Shown here: positions 9,768-20,843 of the stretch, piece after piece
How positions within the stretch are numbered: position 1 is the first letter of the stretch
Layout: every line of letters begins with the position of its first letter
Assembly: GCA_014281115.1 (NCBI GenBank)
Contig: JACONQ010000009.1
Coordinates: 806,001-870,000 of the forward strand
DNA length: 64,000 nucleotides
DNA from: Laburnicola sp. R22_1
Taxonomy: Eukaryota > Ascomycota > Dothideomycetes > Pleosporales > Didymosphaeriaceae
Reading direction: 5' to 3'
Notes under the pieces: generated by a model
Databases searched by the model: none
Seen by the model: only the letters and a program-made list of their open reading frames with translations
What the model was told of the DNA's origin: nothing
Translations under genes and position numbers: made by a program

Positions 9768-11175
9768 CTACTTCAAAAATTTCCCAACAATCTTCTTCCC
9801 CTTCCCAAGCAACTCCTTCGCCTCCCTCTTCAAATCATCGCCCACATCCGCACCCCCTCCATGCCCCTCACTGCCCCCCTTCCCACCACAAACGCCCCCA
9901 TCACACCCATGCAAGAAGTGATTGACATCCCCACAGCACCGTCCGCAGTACCCATTTCCCATGAACGGGCCCTGCGGTCCCCAGCCTACCCGCATGATGC
10001 GCGCCTTCCTACCCTCCCACCCGGTCTTCGCATCCGTAGCGTGGAAAACGGCCCATATTTCTGGACCCCCGGGCCCATTCACAGAGACGAAGTTCCCATG
10101 CCCAGGTCCGTACGGCGGTGTATCATCGCGGGCAGCCTGGATGAGGGCGCGATTTGATTTCTGCCACGAGGCGGGGGAGAGCGGGTGTCCGCCTGTGAAG
10201 TACAACACGTTCATCTTGTACTCGTGCGTCCTTTTTCACAACTCAAAGTAAACACATACTCCGTCTGCATCGCATATCAAAAGAGTCCACTCACCAGCTC
10301 CCAGCACACGAATACACGATCCCCGCCCACCTTCCATCCGGCGAGCAAAGAAACTGCGGCCCCTCATTAATCCCACTCTTCCCAGAGTACTCCCACGGAT
10401 TATCCGGCGTGCTGATGCGCACGGGATGGCCCTGGCACTGCGTCGGAGACTCCATTTCCATGATGTAGATCTCCTGCCTGGCTTCGTCGGTTTTTCCAAG
10501 GGGCCAACCGGAATACACGAAGCAGAGGCCGCCGTGGAGGGAGATTACCGTGCCGTCGATGGCCCACTGGTCTTTCGGCATGCCTTCGATTTGGCCTTTG
10601 AACGACCAGGCGGAGGCGTCGAGGGGTGAGGAGTCGGCTGAGGGGCCGGAGAGGACGAACATGCGGTGCGATTTGTTGCCGTGTTTGGGGTCCGCGGCCG
10701 CGAAGTAGACGTACCAATTTCCGTGGAGGGAGTGGAGTTCGGGAGCCCAGAGGTCGCCCGAGTAGGGTGTATTCGGAGGTGGTCGCCTGCACGTGTTAGA
10801 AGGGAACCTGGAACCAGATACTGAACACAGCTAGCTCAACGTAGGATAAATAGGAGAATCGAGCAATCAAACCCCCCAACCCCGGCTGGGAATCTTACCA
10901 CACCGTCTCCTTGCGACACCGCTTCTCAAAATCAAACAGCGAATCCGCAGCCCATATCTCTATCCGATCCCCACAAGTAAAAGTCTAGCCGGGGCCCAAT
11001 CAGCTCGCACTCTAACACGCCACGCTCCCAGCAGGCAGCGCAGATACCTTACCATATAAAACGTGCCCTTGTCCCAAACCACATACGGATCCGGGCACGA
11101 CCTCTCCGTAACGGTGAGGATATGGTCATTATATCCCGGCTGCTGCATATGGTTGTGCTGGCCCGGAAACGTCAT
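9768..11175 (-). CDS. Glycoside hydrolase family 43 enzyme (arabinosidase/xylosidase-like)
   Basis: Four exons (11053-11175, 10899-10984, 10295-10786, 9768-10230) join in frame through introns of 68, 112 and 64 bp to give 387 residues. Family hallmarks appear in order: CPDPYVV near residue 29 (catalytic base Asp), the LWAPELH motif, WAIDGT (Asp that tunes the acid) and INEGPQF (catalytic Glu), followed by the five-bladed propeller end PPYGPGHGNFV. The family removes arabinose or xylose from plant polysaccharides by inversion. No signal peptide is seen, so either the protein is intracellular or a 5' exon is missed. A Gly/Cys-rich then Lys-rich tail of about 65 residues follows the catalytic fold. 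Substrate cannot be told from sequence. Confidence 0.8.
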
Positions 11176-12128
11176 ATCGCCCGAGGTTCAGAATCGCAAT
11201 TGCCGTCGCTTTTCGAGGGATATCGGTAAAGAGGATTTGAAGCGAGGGCGTCTCAAACGGTTCTGCGGGGTTGTGGTGGATGGTCTTGCCTGATCTGTGG
11301 CGGAGTAGTGACAGGTCCGCGTGATGTTTAGCGAACTTCCCACTTTCCATATTAGCGTTACTAGGAATAGGTAAAAGTAACGTATATAAATTAAATAGTT
11401 AAGCTCCCACAAGTAAGATTCTTGCAAAACAGAAGCTAATCGTGCGATTTTTACACCCTATCCCAAATTACACTAGCGCAGTCAAAGCCACGTAGCTAGT
11501 CGGAGAATTGATCATCTCAACGGTCCCGTGTAAGATCTCGGGCCCCTCCCGCTACACCGCGTAACAATCCCTACCAGCGATACGAGATACGAGTAAACGA
11601 TGTACCCCACGCTCACTTCACATGTTCCCAACATCCAACAAGCAACCAGATCATTGATCAAAAGTATATTCTCCTCATTCCACATTATCCATCTCTCTAA
11701 TGCAAAGCTTCCCACTTCTCTCCCCCCGCCGGCCTCTCCAGCATCACGTTACAAACCCTGCGCAATTACTCTCCAAACCCCACCTCTACCAACTGCCCAA
11801 GACGTGGTATACAGCGCAGAATTCGATAACTGTTCGCGCACGCCAACGAATCCACTGAGCAAAGAAAAGGAAAACCAAGTAGTCTGTGTAGCTAGACAAG
11901 AAATATAAGTTGGCGGTACAATATTCTGTGCGTTGCAGCGTTAAGATTAATGCAATGGTATGTCAATGTGGCGATGTCCATCACCAGATGCGTGCCCCCA
12001 CGCCGTGCATGATTCAAAATGGTGCGGGAGGAAAAAAAAGGAAGCGCGAGAAGAGCGGGTTCCGAATCGTGAATCCAAAGCAGGCGCGGGGAAGTAAAAC
12101 ATAAATGAGCAGAAGCGGACGAACAACA
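11176..12128. other. Intergenic, GH43 promoter side
   Basis: A 73-codon leftward frame (11129-11350) overlaps the GH43 start in another frame. I could not link it by splicing to the GH43 coding sequence. Nothing else of coding character was recognised between it and the Spa2 stop. Confidence 0.4.
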
Positions 12129-14997
12129 TTAAAAGTCGCTGTTGAGAGTTTGGTCGACCGTCAACTCGCCAGTCTCAATGCGGTCAACGCGAAGCACAAG
12201 TTCCTGCATTGTTGTTAGCTTCACGTTACCAAGTTTCTTGCACTGGAACCTACCTTTAGAGCTCGTGCAGTTTTGAAAGCCAGCGGTGGTATCCTCTCGC
12301 GCCCAACTCCACTGACATCCATGGCCAGCATATCTTGCCTGCAGTCTTCGAGAACCTCGACTACAGGAATGGCATGCTTCTTCAACGCAGGGCTAGAGAG
12401 CTCTCTGACCGCGTCGTAGGTCCGACTGCCAGTGTCTTGAACGGCACGCGAGATTTCTCGAATGTAGTCATCGATCTGTTGCTCGTCGACAGGAGTGAAG
12501 TCAGGCGTGGAGCGGATTATGTTGACCAGCGGCTGGATGCTTTGGACGAGGAGAGCTGTTTGGTCTTCGAGATAGTTCTGCAACCCTGTGAGAAAGCCGT
12601 CTTGGCCGCAAGGGGCGATTAGTATACCTTAAATTCAGTCATGCCATGGTCTCTCTCGTAGCCGGCGCCGTTGGCTCCCATACTCTGGCGGTCGTAGCCA
12701 CTGTACGGTGAGCTATACGCGCTGTATCTGGTAGAATCGCTGCTACCACCTTTACTGCGGTTGCGCTCATGTCCAAGTCCAAGAGCAACTTGGCTGCCGT
12801 TCGCATTGTTAGGGTTGTACGCGCCGTAAGCGGACAAAGTATTTGGCTTCAGGGGCATGGGCCGGTCATCCTCCTCGTGGTTATCGAGTTCCTCCTCGGG
12901 CGTCGGTCGCACTTTGACATGCTTGACCAATTCCACAATGGCTGTGGATAGATGGCTTGCGGCAGCATCCAACAGGCTTACGGGTGATAGGCCAGACGAA
13001 GAAGCATGATTTTTGGTGGCAGTGATCAAATTGTTGGCGGTCGCACTCACACGGGACTTGAGCTTCGTTTGCTGTTTCTCAGGGCTCATCGCGTCACCAT
13101 GCACGCTACTGATCGGGGACTGGAGTTGCGAAAGCGACGTGTTGTCAATGTCGCCGGTAATAGCCCGCACGCATTTGACAACATGGCGCATACTCTCGAG
13201 GACTTGTTCAGGATCCGACCTACGTGCCACCTGGAGCAGCTCGTCGATGCTGAGCTGGAAGTTGGTAACATGCACGTCCTTCACAGCTCCATCCGGCGTG
13301 CTGAAAGAAGCATCACGCGTATAGTTGCTGACGTCTGGAGAGGCTAGAGACGCCAGACCAATGGACGATGCCTTCAAGCTCCGAAGCTGCGTCTTGACGC
13401 GAGCATAGCGGGACTTCCACTCCTTGAGTTCGGCCTCCAGCGATGTCATCTGATTGGCAAGACGTTCCTCTTTTTCCACAGCTGCATCGCTCCGCGACGA
13501 CAGTTCCCTCATCTCTTGGAGGAACGTCTGCGCATCTCTGCGGACCTCCTCGGATATCTGCTGCTGTTCGCTAAGCTCGCGCTCCAGCTCCTCGCACCGT
13601 TGTCTCCATTCGCCCTCGCCACTGTCGTAGGCTTTCTGTGGTGGATTCTCCTCCATATCTGCAATTTGAGCGCGCAGGCTACGCTCTACATCTGCATTTT
13701 CGGCACGAAGACGGTCGATCTCGGAACGGAGGGAGGTATTCAGATTTTCGGCCTTTTCGACTTTATCCTCCAGAGCGAAGCGCAAATCGTCCCATTCGGC
13801 GCGTTCCGAGGTGGTACTGTTATCGCGCATCTTTTCTGCCTCTCTCAACTTCTGCACTTCCATATCCTTGTCTCGCACCGATTGCTCCAGCGAACCCAAC
13901 TTGTCCTGCAGCTCCGATACTTGATTCTCTAGATCCGAAATCATCTTGTGTTGCGCCTCACCCATACTTTTCGCGCTCTTGTTTGTCTGCCGCCGAGACG
14001 CAGCGCCCTCCAGATTAAAGGCATCTTCATCATCCGCGCCGCTGTCATCATCCTCCACCATAGTTCCCTTGTTTGGCACAATCGTGTTCTGTTGAAACGT
14101 CTTGGGCAGTGGTCGCCCCAATTCATTATTTTGCGAGCCCGGACGTAACGCAGCCGGCGGCCCAGGCATACCAGGCGGGGGCGGGCCGTTGCGATATGGT
14201 CCTGGTGGGGGACGGCCACCGCGGCCGCCATTCATGCTATTCGGCGTGTCTACTCGATTGGGTGGGCCTCTGCTAGTCCTACTAGCCATGCTACCCGCGG
14301 GACTTTGTCCTCTTGGGATATCTCCCCCCAGAAAGCGCGGGATCCTTCTTTCGAGTTCGTAAAAGACATCGGTAGCGAGCTGGCGGAAGCGCTCCAGAGG
14401 TAGGGTGGACAACTTCTGCCTCGCCTGGTTGCGCTTCGGATGGAAGTTATTCTTGGGCAGAAGGAACTTGGGTGTCTCGTTGCCCGGCGCAGCTGGCCCG
14501 CCCCGCTTGCGGTCCTGCTCGCGACGGATCGATTCGTCGTACACGTCGGTGCTGAGTTCCTGGAACTGCACCGCCGACAGGCGTGTGAGCTTGTCCTTGG
14601 CTCGGCTTGGGCGCGGGTTCCCCTTCTCGTCATTCAGGTAGGGCCCAAGATAGACTTTGAGGACACGGTAGTGTTCGGCCAGCGTCTCCTCCAGTGCCAT
14701 CATCTTGCGGCTGTTCATGCTTGCGTCGCTCATACTCTGAGCATACAGGCCGGTGCCGTCGCTGGAACGCCCCACGGAGCTCGGCGGCGAGGGGTTGCCG
14801 TTGCGCGCCATGGGATTCGACATGGCGCCATCGGCCGTGCTGTGGATGGAAGCGGGCGGGGTCGCACCGTTCCTGCCGGGTGGCAGCGAGGGCGAGGGCG
14901 AGTACGGGTTGTCGATGTTCTGGTAGCGGGTGATGGGCGACCACTCGGCGCTGTCGGTCGAGACGGGCGACAGCGTGCCATTGCGCGTATTCATCAT
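12129..14997 (-). CDS. SPA2: Spa2-type polarisome scaffold protein
   Basis: Three exons (12628-14997, 12254-12577, 12129-12203) with two 50-bp introns encode 922 residues. Two Spa2-homology (GIT-type SHD) repeats lie near residues 134 (KLTRLSAVQFQELSTDVYDE) and 192 (KLSTLPLERFRQLATDVFYE), the signature of the family. A Pro/Gly/Ser-rich linker and a long coiled coil (about 350-545) follow. The C-terminal block, YLEDQTALLVQSIQPLV onward, is the conserved Spa2 tail and depends on the small last exons. In fungi Spa2 sits at the hyphal tip, scaffolding the formin, Bud6 and MAP-kinase components for polarised growth. The acceptor of the first intron was picked to keep phase (GTTGCAG rather than the upstream CACAG). 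Confidence 0.9.
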
Positions 14998-15999
14998 GTT
15001 TCGCGCGGCCGCTCTCGAGGCGGAGGGCGTTGGTAGTGCGTGTCGGAGTCGGTAGTCAGCGTTCAGCGAGCCATGCAGGCGTGGTCAGGCGTGGTCAGAC
15101 CTGGCTGTCAGAACAAGCGTGAAACGGCGACTAGGCTTCGAAACGGTGAATGAGCGGATGCGGCAGCGACGCAACAAAGAACGACAAGGCAGTAGCGAAT
15201 GTGCGGGCGTGGCAGCACAGCGTCACAGTCCGGCGAGGCTCGAGACGACGGCGGAGAGGGCGGCAGGGCGAGGGAAAGGCCCTGGCTATGAAAATGTCGG
15301 TGGTGATGCCCCTTTCGCAGCTTCTTGGCTCGCCGTTGCAGTTGCGCTAGGCCGCCGGTCTGGACGAATGGGGCCTGAGCGCACGGCTGCCCGCGCTTCC
15401 GCCTTACCGGCACAGTGGCGGCACTGTTACCGGCAGCAGCCTGCGAGGCTGGACATAGAAGGCAGGTCTACCGTCGAGTGAAGCTTCAGAGTTCAGGGCC
15501 TTCACCTGCACGATGCGGCACACAGGATGATGCAGCGTCGCGAACACAAACACGCGGCCCTGTCTTGCTTGCATGCGCGTGCGGTCGTACCCGCCGTTCA
15601 CCAGTCAGTGGCACCCCCCCTAGCTGTCACAGTGTCACCCACCACCAGGCGATCCTCCATCGTGGAAATTGCGGGCCTCGTCTGGGCGGTTACAGTCGAG
15701 ACTCGAGACCCGAGACGGCGCTTCGTCATTGCCCCGGCAACCTGTGGAATCCAACGGCATGCATGCAATCTTATTAGCAACACCAGGGAAAATAACATGC
15801 CATCGTTAGTATTACTAGTAACGACCTTGATGCAGCTTAATAGTACAAGTAACGACCTTGACGTGGCTCAAACACTCCGCCAGATCCATGGATACCTAGT
15901 GCACTTGCATACTAGAGGCTAGGAGGCAATCCATGCATGTCCCTATCGATTGTGCTCCCCCGCCGTGAATGTCCGAATAAATGCTGCAGAGCCACGTCC
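14998..15999. other. Intergenic between Spa2 and the ING gene
   Basis: Likely a long 5' leader and promoter of Spa2, given its distance and GC content, plus the 3' end of the ING gene. Open frames here are short and overlapping. None was recognised. Confidence 0.45.
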
Positions 16000-17329
16000 C
16001 TACCGTGCCCGCTTGATCTTGTTCGACGGCTGCTTCTGGCACTCCGGGCACAGCCAGTCACCCACCGGCTCATTTTTGATGCCCACACACTCCCAATGGA
16101 ACCATTGGTATTTGCAATCGTCGTTGTCGCATGCCACCATGTCGCCGTAACTCACCTTCTGACAAAAGCAGTACTTTCTGTCGTCTGTCTCATCCTCGTC
16201 ATGCTCCCCAATGCCCAACCCGGACATATCTTCGTCTTCAGTGCCCGCCTCGCTGGCCACGCTCTCGTCGTCTGCTGTCGTCGACGGTGATGCGCGGGAT
16301 CCGCCCTTGCGACGCTTCTTGCTGGCTCCTGACTTGGCTGTGAGCGCAGCCTTGCGCAGTGGCTGCTGTGGTTTCGCCTTCTTGACCATGAGAGGATGCT
16401 TTTGCGATCTGCTCGGCCCCACGCTTCCTGCGCGAGAGCCTGGCGTAGAAGGCTTGGGTGTTCCAGGCCCCATTGAAGATGCTCGCGCCAACGACGACGG
16501 CGGCCCAGGTAGCGGTCCTGTGCTGAGGTTCGGTCGACGGCGTTTGCTATCGCTGCTGGCAGACATCTCCCGTTCTTGGCGCGCCGTTGCTTGGGTGGCA
16601 TTTTGCTGATTCGTAAGTCTTTGCTGGTTCATCAACGCCTGCGCCGTCATGCTCTGTAGATTGGCGTTCATCCTGCCATTGATGTTCGCGGCGTTCGAAA
16701 TCCGGGCAATAGCTGCGTGCGCCAGGTTAGGGCCACCAGGGCCTTGGTTGCCAGACACGGTCTGTAGTGGCGTACTCGCACCGGTTGTGGCCAATGACGA
16801 CGGGGGCACCATGTTGCCAGGCGACTCTTTCAGCAGCGAGGGCAGCTGGGGATCTGTTGGTATGGCGCCATCATTTTGCAAGTCTCGCAATTTCAGGTCT
16901 AGCCGCTTGACGTGACGGTCCATCTATTAAAGCGTGAGCAAGAATGACGATACTTATTATCGAGGTACATACCAACGCGGTGGCCTTTTCCACGAGCCCG
17001 ATCTTCTCTTCTTGCAAAATCTGTGCACGCTCATACTGCTCTATTATGGTCTTGGAATACGGCTCCTCTTTGGGGTTCTGCACTAGGCTGCCGTTAAGCT
17101 TGATGAACTTCTGAAGGCTGTTGTCGCGCTGTGCAATCGAAGCGCGCGCTTCTTGGATGAGCGCGTCTTTGGCCTGCACTTCCTCGAATAGATGCGTGAT
17201 CTCTGCTGGCAAGTTTGCAACTACCGTGTCGCAGCATTAGCATGGAACGGTTGTCTGGTAGAAAATATGTGCCTTACCATCGTGTATGAACTGCTCAAGC
17301 ACGGTCGCCGCGTCCTCCGCGATAGCCAT
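16000..17329 (-). CDS. ING-family PHD-finger chromatin protein (Yng2-like)
   Basis: Exons 17278-17329, 16973-17220 and 16000-16923 (introns 57 and 49 bp) give 407 residues. The N-terminus ([21 protein letters not shown]) is the ING dimerisation coiled-coil domain, running to about residue 125. A low-complexity Ser/Pro/basic middle follows. The C-terminus, about 349-396, is a PHD finger with the C4HC3 pattern (CFC, two Cys, WFHWEC, CPEC) and the aromatic positions that read H3K4me3 in this family. ING proteins are subunits of histone acetyltransferase or deacetylase complexes (NuA4/Yng2, NuA3/Yng1, Rpd3L/Pho23). The N-terminal sequence looks closest to Yng2, but paralogue assignment is not certain. 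It is transcribed away from the neighbouring deacetylase gene. Confidence 0.88.
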
Positions 17330-17664
17330 GCCGGCACTCAACGCGCGATATCGAGTACTTAGAGAGTTCTACGAGAATCTCTGACTCGTGTTGAAGCGAT
17401 GGAGGTGGATATTCTGATGGATTCTGATGGTGTTTCGATGAAAGTGGTGGCGGGAAGTTTTGGGAGGAGCTTGAATGAGGAGCAGAGTGAAGGCAGCTGC
17501 GCTGTTGGCCTTGGTAGCCAAAATTTGCGGACTTTCGAATCTTTCACTGTTCCAACGTCAAATATTTACCACACAACTTTACTCGAAATATCAGCTACCG
17601 CGCAACACTCTGCATCTCCAACGATTGTCAAGGCCAACCTTGGAAGTAACAAAGACAGACAGAC
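17330..17664. promoter_or_regulatory. Bidirectional promoter region, ING gene and HOS2
   Basis: Only 335 bp separate the ATG of the leftward ING gene and the ATG of the rightward deacetylase gene, so both promoters and leaders must lie here. No specific operator was identified. Confidence 0.6.
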
Positions 17665-19883
17665 ATGCCGCCAAAGCGCAAACCGGTTAGCATGAACTCA
17701 CGTGCACGCATCGGCAAATCGTCCAATGACGACTCGGAATACGACGAGGATGTCGGCCATTCCTCTGACGAACGATCTGACAGCGACGGCGACAGCGACA
17801 GCGACGGCTACACTGACCTCTGCGTAACACGGCCTTCAAGAGAGGAGTATAATCAGGCCCAGAGGATTGCAAGAGAGCCATCTATAGAGGTCAAGGGTCG
17901 GAAAAAGGCTGCGACCGCAGCGTCTAGAACCCGGACCACAACCCGGACCACAAGACACACCGCAGGCGCGACGCGCGCTCTGCTGTTTCCGAACGGTCTT
18001 GAAGCTAAAAAGGTCACATTTTTTTCCCTTCGTGTTATCTAATTTCTAATACTCGGCAGGCATCAATACAGGAACAATATCCAGTGTGTCCGACGCCCGA
18101 GGCTCCGAACGTTCGCCTCCGTCTGCTTTGGGAATCGCGCACCTTGGAAGAGCAGGCGCCACACTCTTTTGCCAATCCATTCTTACCTTCAATAGAAGGA
18201 GACGTTAAGCGTTGGATTGCCCAAGGAGCTCCAGAAAAGTTGAGGAACCCGTCGGCGACCACTCAGGTGCCGTTGATCGATCCGGTAAAGGTTGCGGCAG
18301 TGATGCGCGCTCAGGGCTTTGCCACACCGTCAAATGGTTATTCCAACAACATTGTCGAAGAATATCTATCTCCAAACGATGCTTATGTACCCAACTTTAC
18401 CGCTTTCAAACAGCTGAGCGATGAAGAGAAGCGAGCCGTCATCGCGCGCGAGGCCGAAGAGTATGGAATGGAGAAGCCGCAGGGCTACAGCGTCTCGTTC
18501 CACTACAACCCACATGTCGAGTACCATCACTTTGGGAGCAGTCATCCCATGAAGCCGTGGCGTTTGACCCTCACCAAGCAGTTGGTCTTGTCGTACGGAC
18601 TGGAGTACACGATGGAGTTGTACGAACCGCGCCCAGCGACTTTCGACGAACTCGCCATCTTTCACGACCGCGAATACTTGTCATTTCTCAGTCGGTATGT
18701 ACCAAATTCTAGTTGCTCACAACCCTGCTAAGTAGTATTCAGAGTCACGCCCCAGAATGCAAAACCTGACGATCCAGCATATCTTTCCTTCGGATTTGGT
18801 GGAGAATCCAACGACTGTCCCGTCTTCGACGGCCTATGGAATTATGTTTCTATATATAGCGGCGCCTCTATGAATGCAGCCTACAATCTGCTTAACAAGC
18901 AGTCCGACATAGCCATCAACTGGTCTGGTGGCCTGCATCACGCAAAGAAGAATCTGGCGTCCGGTTTCTGCTACATAAACGACATCGTTCTCGCGATTCA
19001 GCTATTACTTACCCAGAACCAACGCGTTCTATACATCGATATAGACGTCCATCATGGAGATGGTGTTGAGGCAGCCTTTGAGTCGACAGATCGCGTATTC
19101 ACTCTTTCATATCACAAATTTGGACAGGATAGAAACGGCTATCCCTTTTTCCCTGGTACCGGTAATATCAATGAGATGGGTCCAACGGATCCAGCGAATC
19201 GCGGCAAAGGCCACAGCCTCAACATCCCCATCGACGACGGCATCGACGACGAGCAGTACAAGTGGCTGTTCAAGACTGTCACAGGAGCAGTGATCGAAAA
19301 GTACAATCCTACCGCCATCGTCCTCCAGTCTGGTGCAGATTCGCTTGGTGGCGATAGACTCGGACGATTCAATCTGAACATCAAAGCGCACGGCGTGTGT
19401 GTCGAAACGGTCAAGAGCTACGGTCGTCCACTTCTTCTCATCGGGGGAGGTGGCTACACTCCACGCAATGTCGCCCGCACCTGGTGTCATGAGACGGCTG
19501 TGTGCGTGGGTGCCGAGCTCCACAATGACCTGCCAACCCACATCCCGTACCTCGCAGCTTTCCAGAACCCTGAGAATGGCGGCGGCATCCTATATCCGGA
19601 CCTGCACAACACCAAACGTCACGACAACCTCAACACACGGGAAAACCTACACAAGCTGGTCAACCAAGCGCTTGAGAATCTGCGATACTTGGAAGGCGCT
19701 CCCAGCGTAGTGTGCAACACGCGAGGTCTCACGGAAGAGCAGATCATGCGGATACGGGAGGAGATCGATGCGGAGATCGAAGAGGAGATGCGTGACAAAG
19801 AGCAAACGTATCTCAGCGTGGAAAATACGAGGCGGAGAAAAGAGCGCAATACTGGCGGTAGGGGTGAGCGGGGTTTACGATGA
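17665..19883 (+). CDS. HOS2: Hos2-type class I histone deacetylase with long N-terminal extension
   Basis: Exons 17665-18012, 18060-18694 and 18743-19883 (introns 47 and 48 bp) give 707 residues. The deacetylase domain starts near residue 250 (YGMEKPQGYSVSFHYNPHVE). It has the active-site His pair in GGLHHAKK (about 391), the zinc ligands Asp and His in DIDVHHGDG (about 430), Asp in LGGDRLG (about 526) and the GGGGYT tyrosine (about 563). Sequence is of the Hos2 group, which in yeast works in the Set3 complex; in the maize pathogen Cochliobolus carbonum the related gene is HDC1. Ahead of the domain are about 245 extra residues: an acidic Ser/Asp stretch, a Thr/Arg-rich basic stretch, and a unique segment. 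The first ATG keeps one open frame through the first intron, but a shorter start (for example at 18302) is possible. Confidence 0.88.
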
Positions 19884-20843
19884 TCGTACATTATCTATGC
19901 GTCTGGTTGGCACAATTGTCAACAAACAAATCCAGTCCAAATCCACCCGTTGACTTGATTTGATGTGCCTTAACAGCGCTAGAGGACTTGATTGGGAGGT
20001 CTTGGCAGCAGTTTGTACTTGATTTGGAAGTCGGATTTGCAAATATTAATCTAAAATTATAGTGTTGTACTGCAGTTTGGCAGCTAATCGTCCTATTTAG
20101 ATACACTATACAGAGTCTCAATTGCTGCGTTAGTAAGATTGCTCTTATCAACCTCATTGTCGCTGCTCATAAAACCTGCCTTTAGCCAGCTCCGCACACA
20201 CTGCAGAGCAGCTAGTAACTGTAAGCTTATTTTGCGCCGCTTCGGCTCTAATAAGTCTCCAAGTTCGCTGAACAAGCGCTCACACTCCGCGCTGGAGGCT
20301 GGAATACTTATTATATTAAGCGCAAACTGCGCCAACACTAGGTACTTGTTGCGTAACCCAAGCCAATAGCGGACTGGGTTACCTTCTCGATCGAAGTCGG
20401 CGCGGCTCCAACGCGGCTCACAAGCCCGCCAGCGCTCGTACTTATTACTAGTTTCTTCATCAGAGTCGCTCTCCGCCTCGATAATCGCGTCAACGGCGTC
20501 GTCAATGGTGTTGGACCGCTTAACTAGCGGGCGTGGAGGCGGCCGGGGAGCAACAGTACCGCCATAGAGGCGCCAAAGTTGAAAGGCAGCGTCGGCAGCC
20601 GTCAATTGAGCTGGGTCACCCGCCCAAGCGACTTTACAGTAGTTACGATAGCGTGGGTGGAGTACAATCGCAGCGTAATAGGCAGTACTGTCGCTCAGTT
20701 TGCTGTAATAGAGCTTTAGTTTGGCGACAGCGCCGCGCAGGTTGATGGCCAAATGGTCTTCTGGAGCGTCTTCTTGCTCAAAGTCAACATCGCGATAGGT
20801 AATTAAGCGCTCTTTATAAGCGCTTATAAGCTGCTTAAAGGTA

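Noticed and set aside
11129..11350. A 73-codon leftward frame overlapping the GH43 start
   Set aside because: No family motif, and I could not splice it in frame to the GH43 exons.
14440..15036. A 198-codon + strand frame opposite Spa2
   Set aside because: It is GC-rich antisense sequence with no motifs, and the Spa2 frame is certain.
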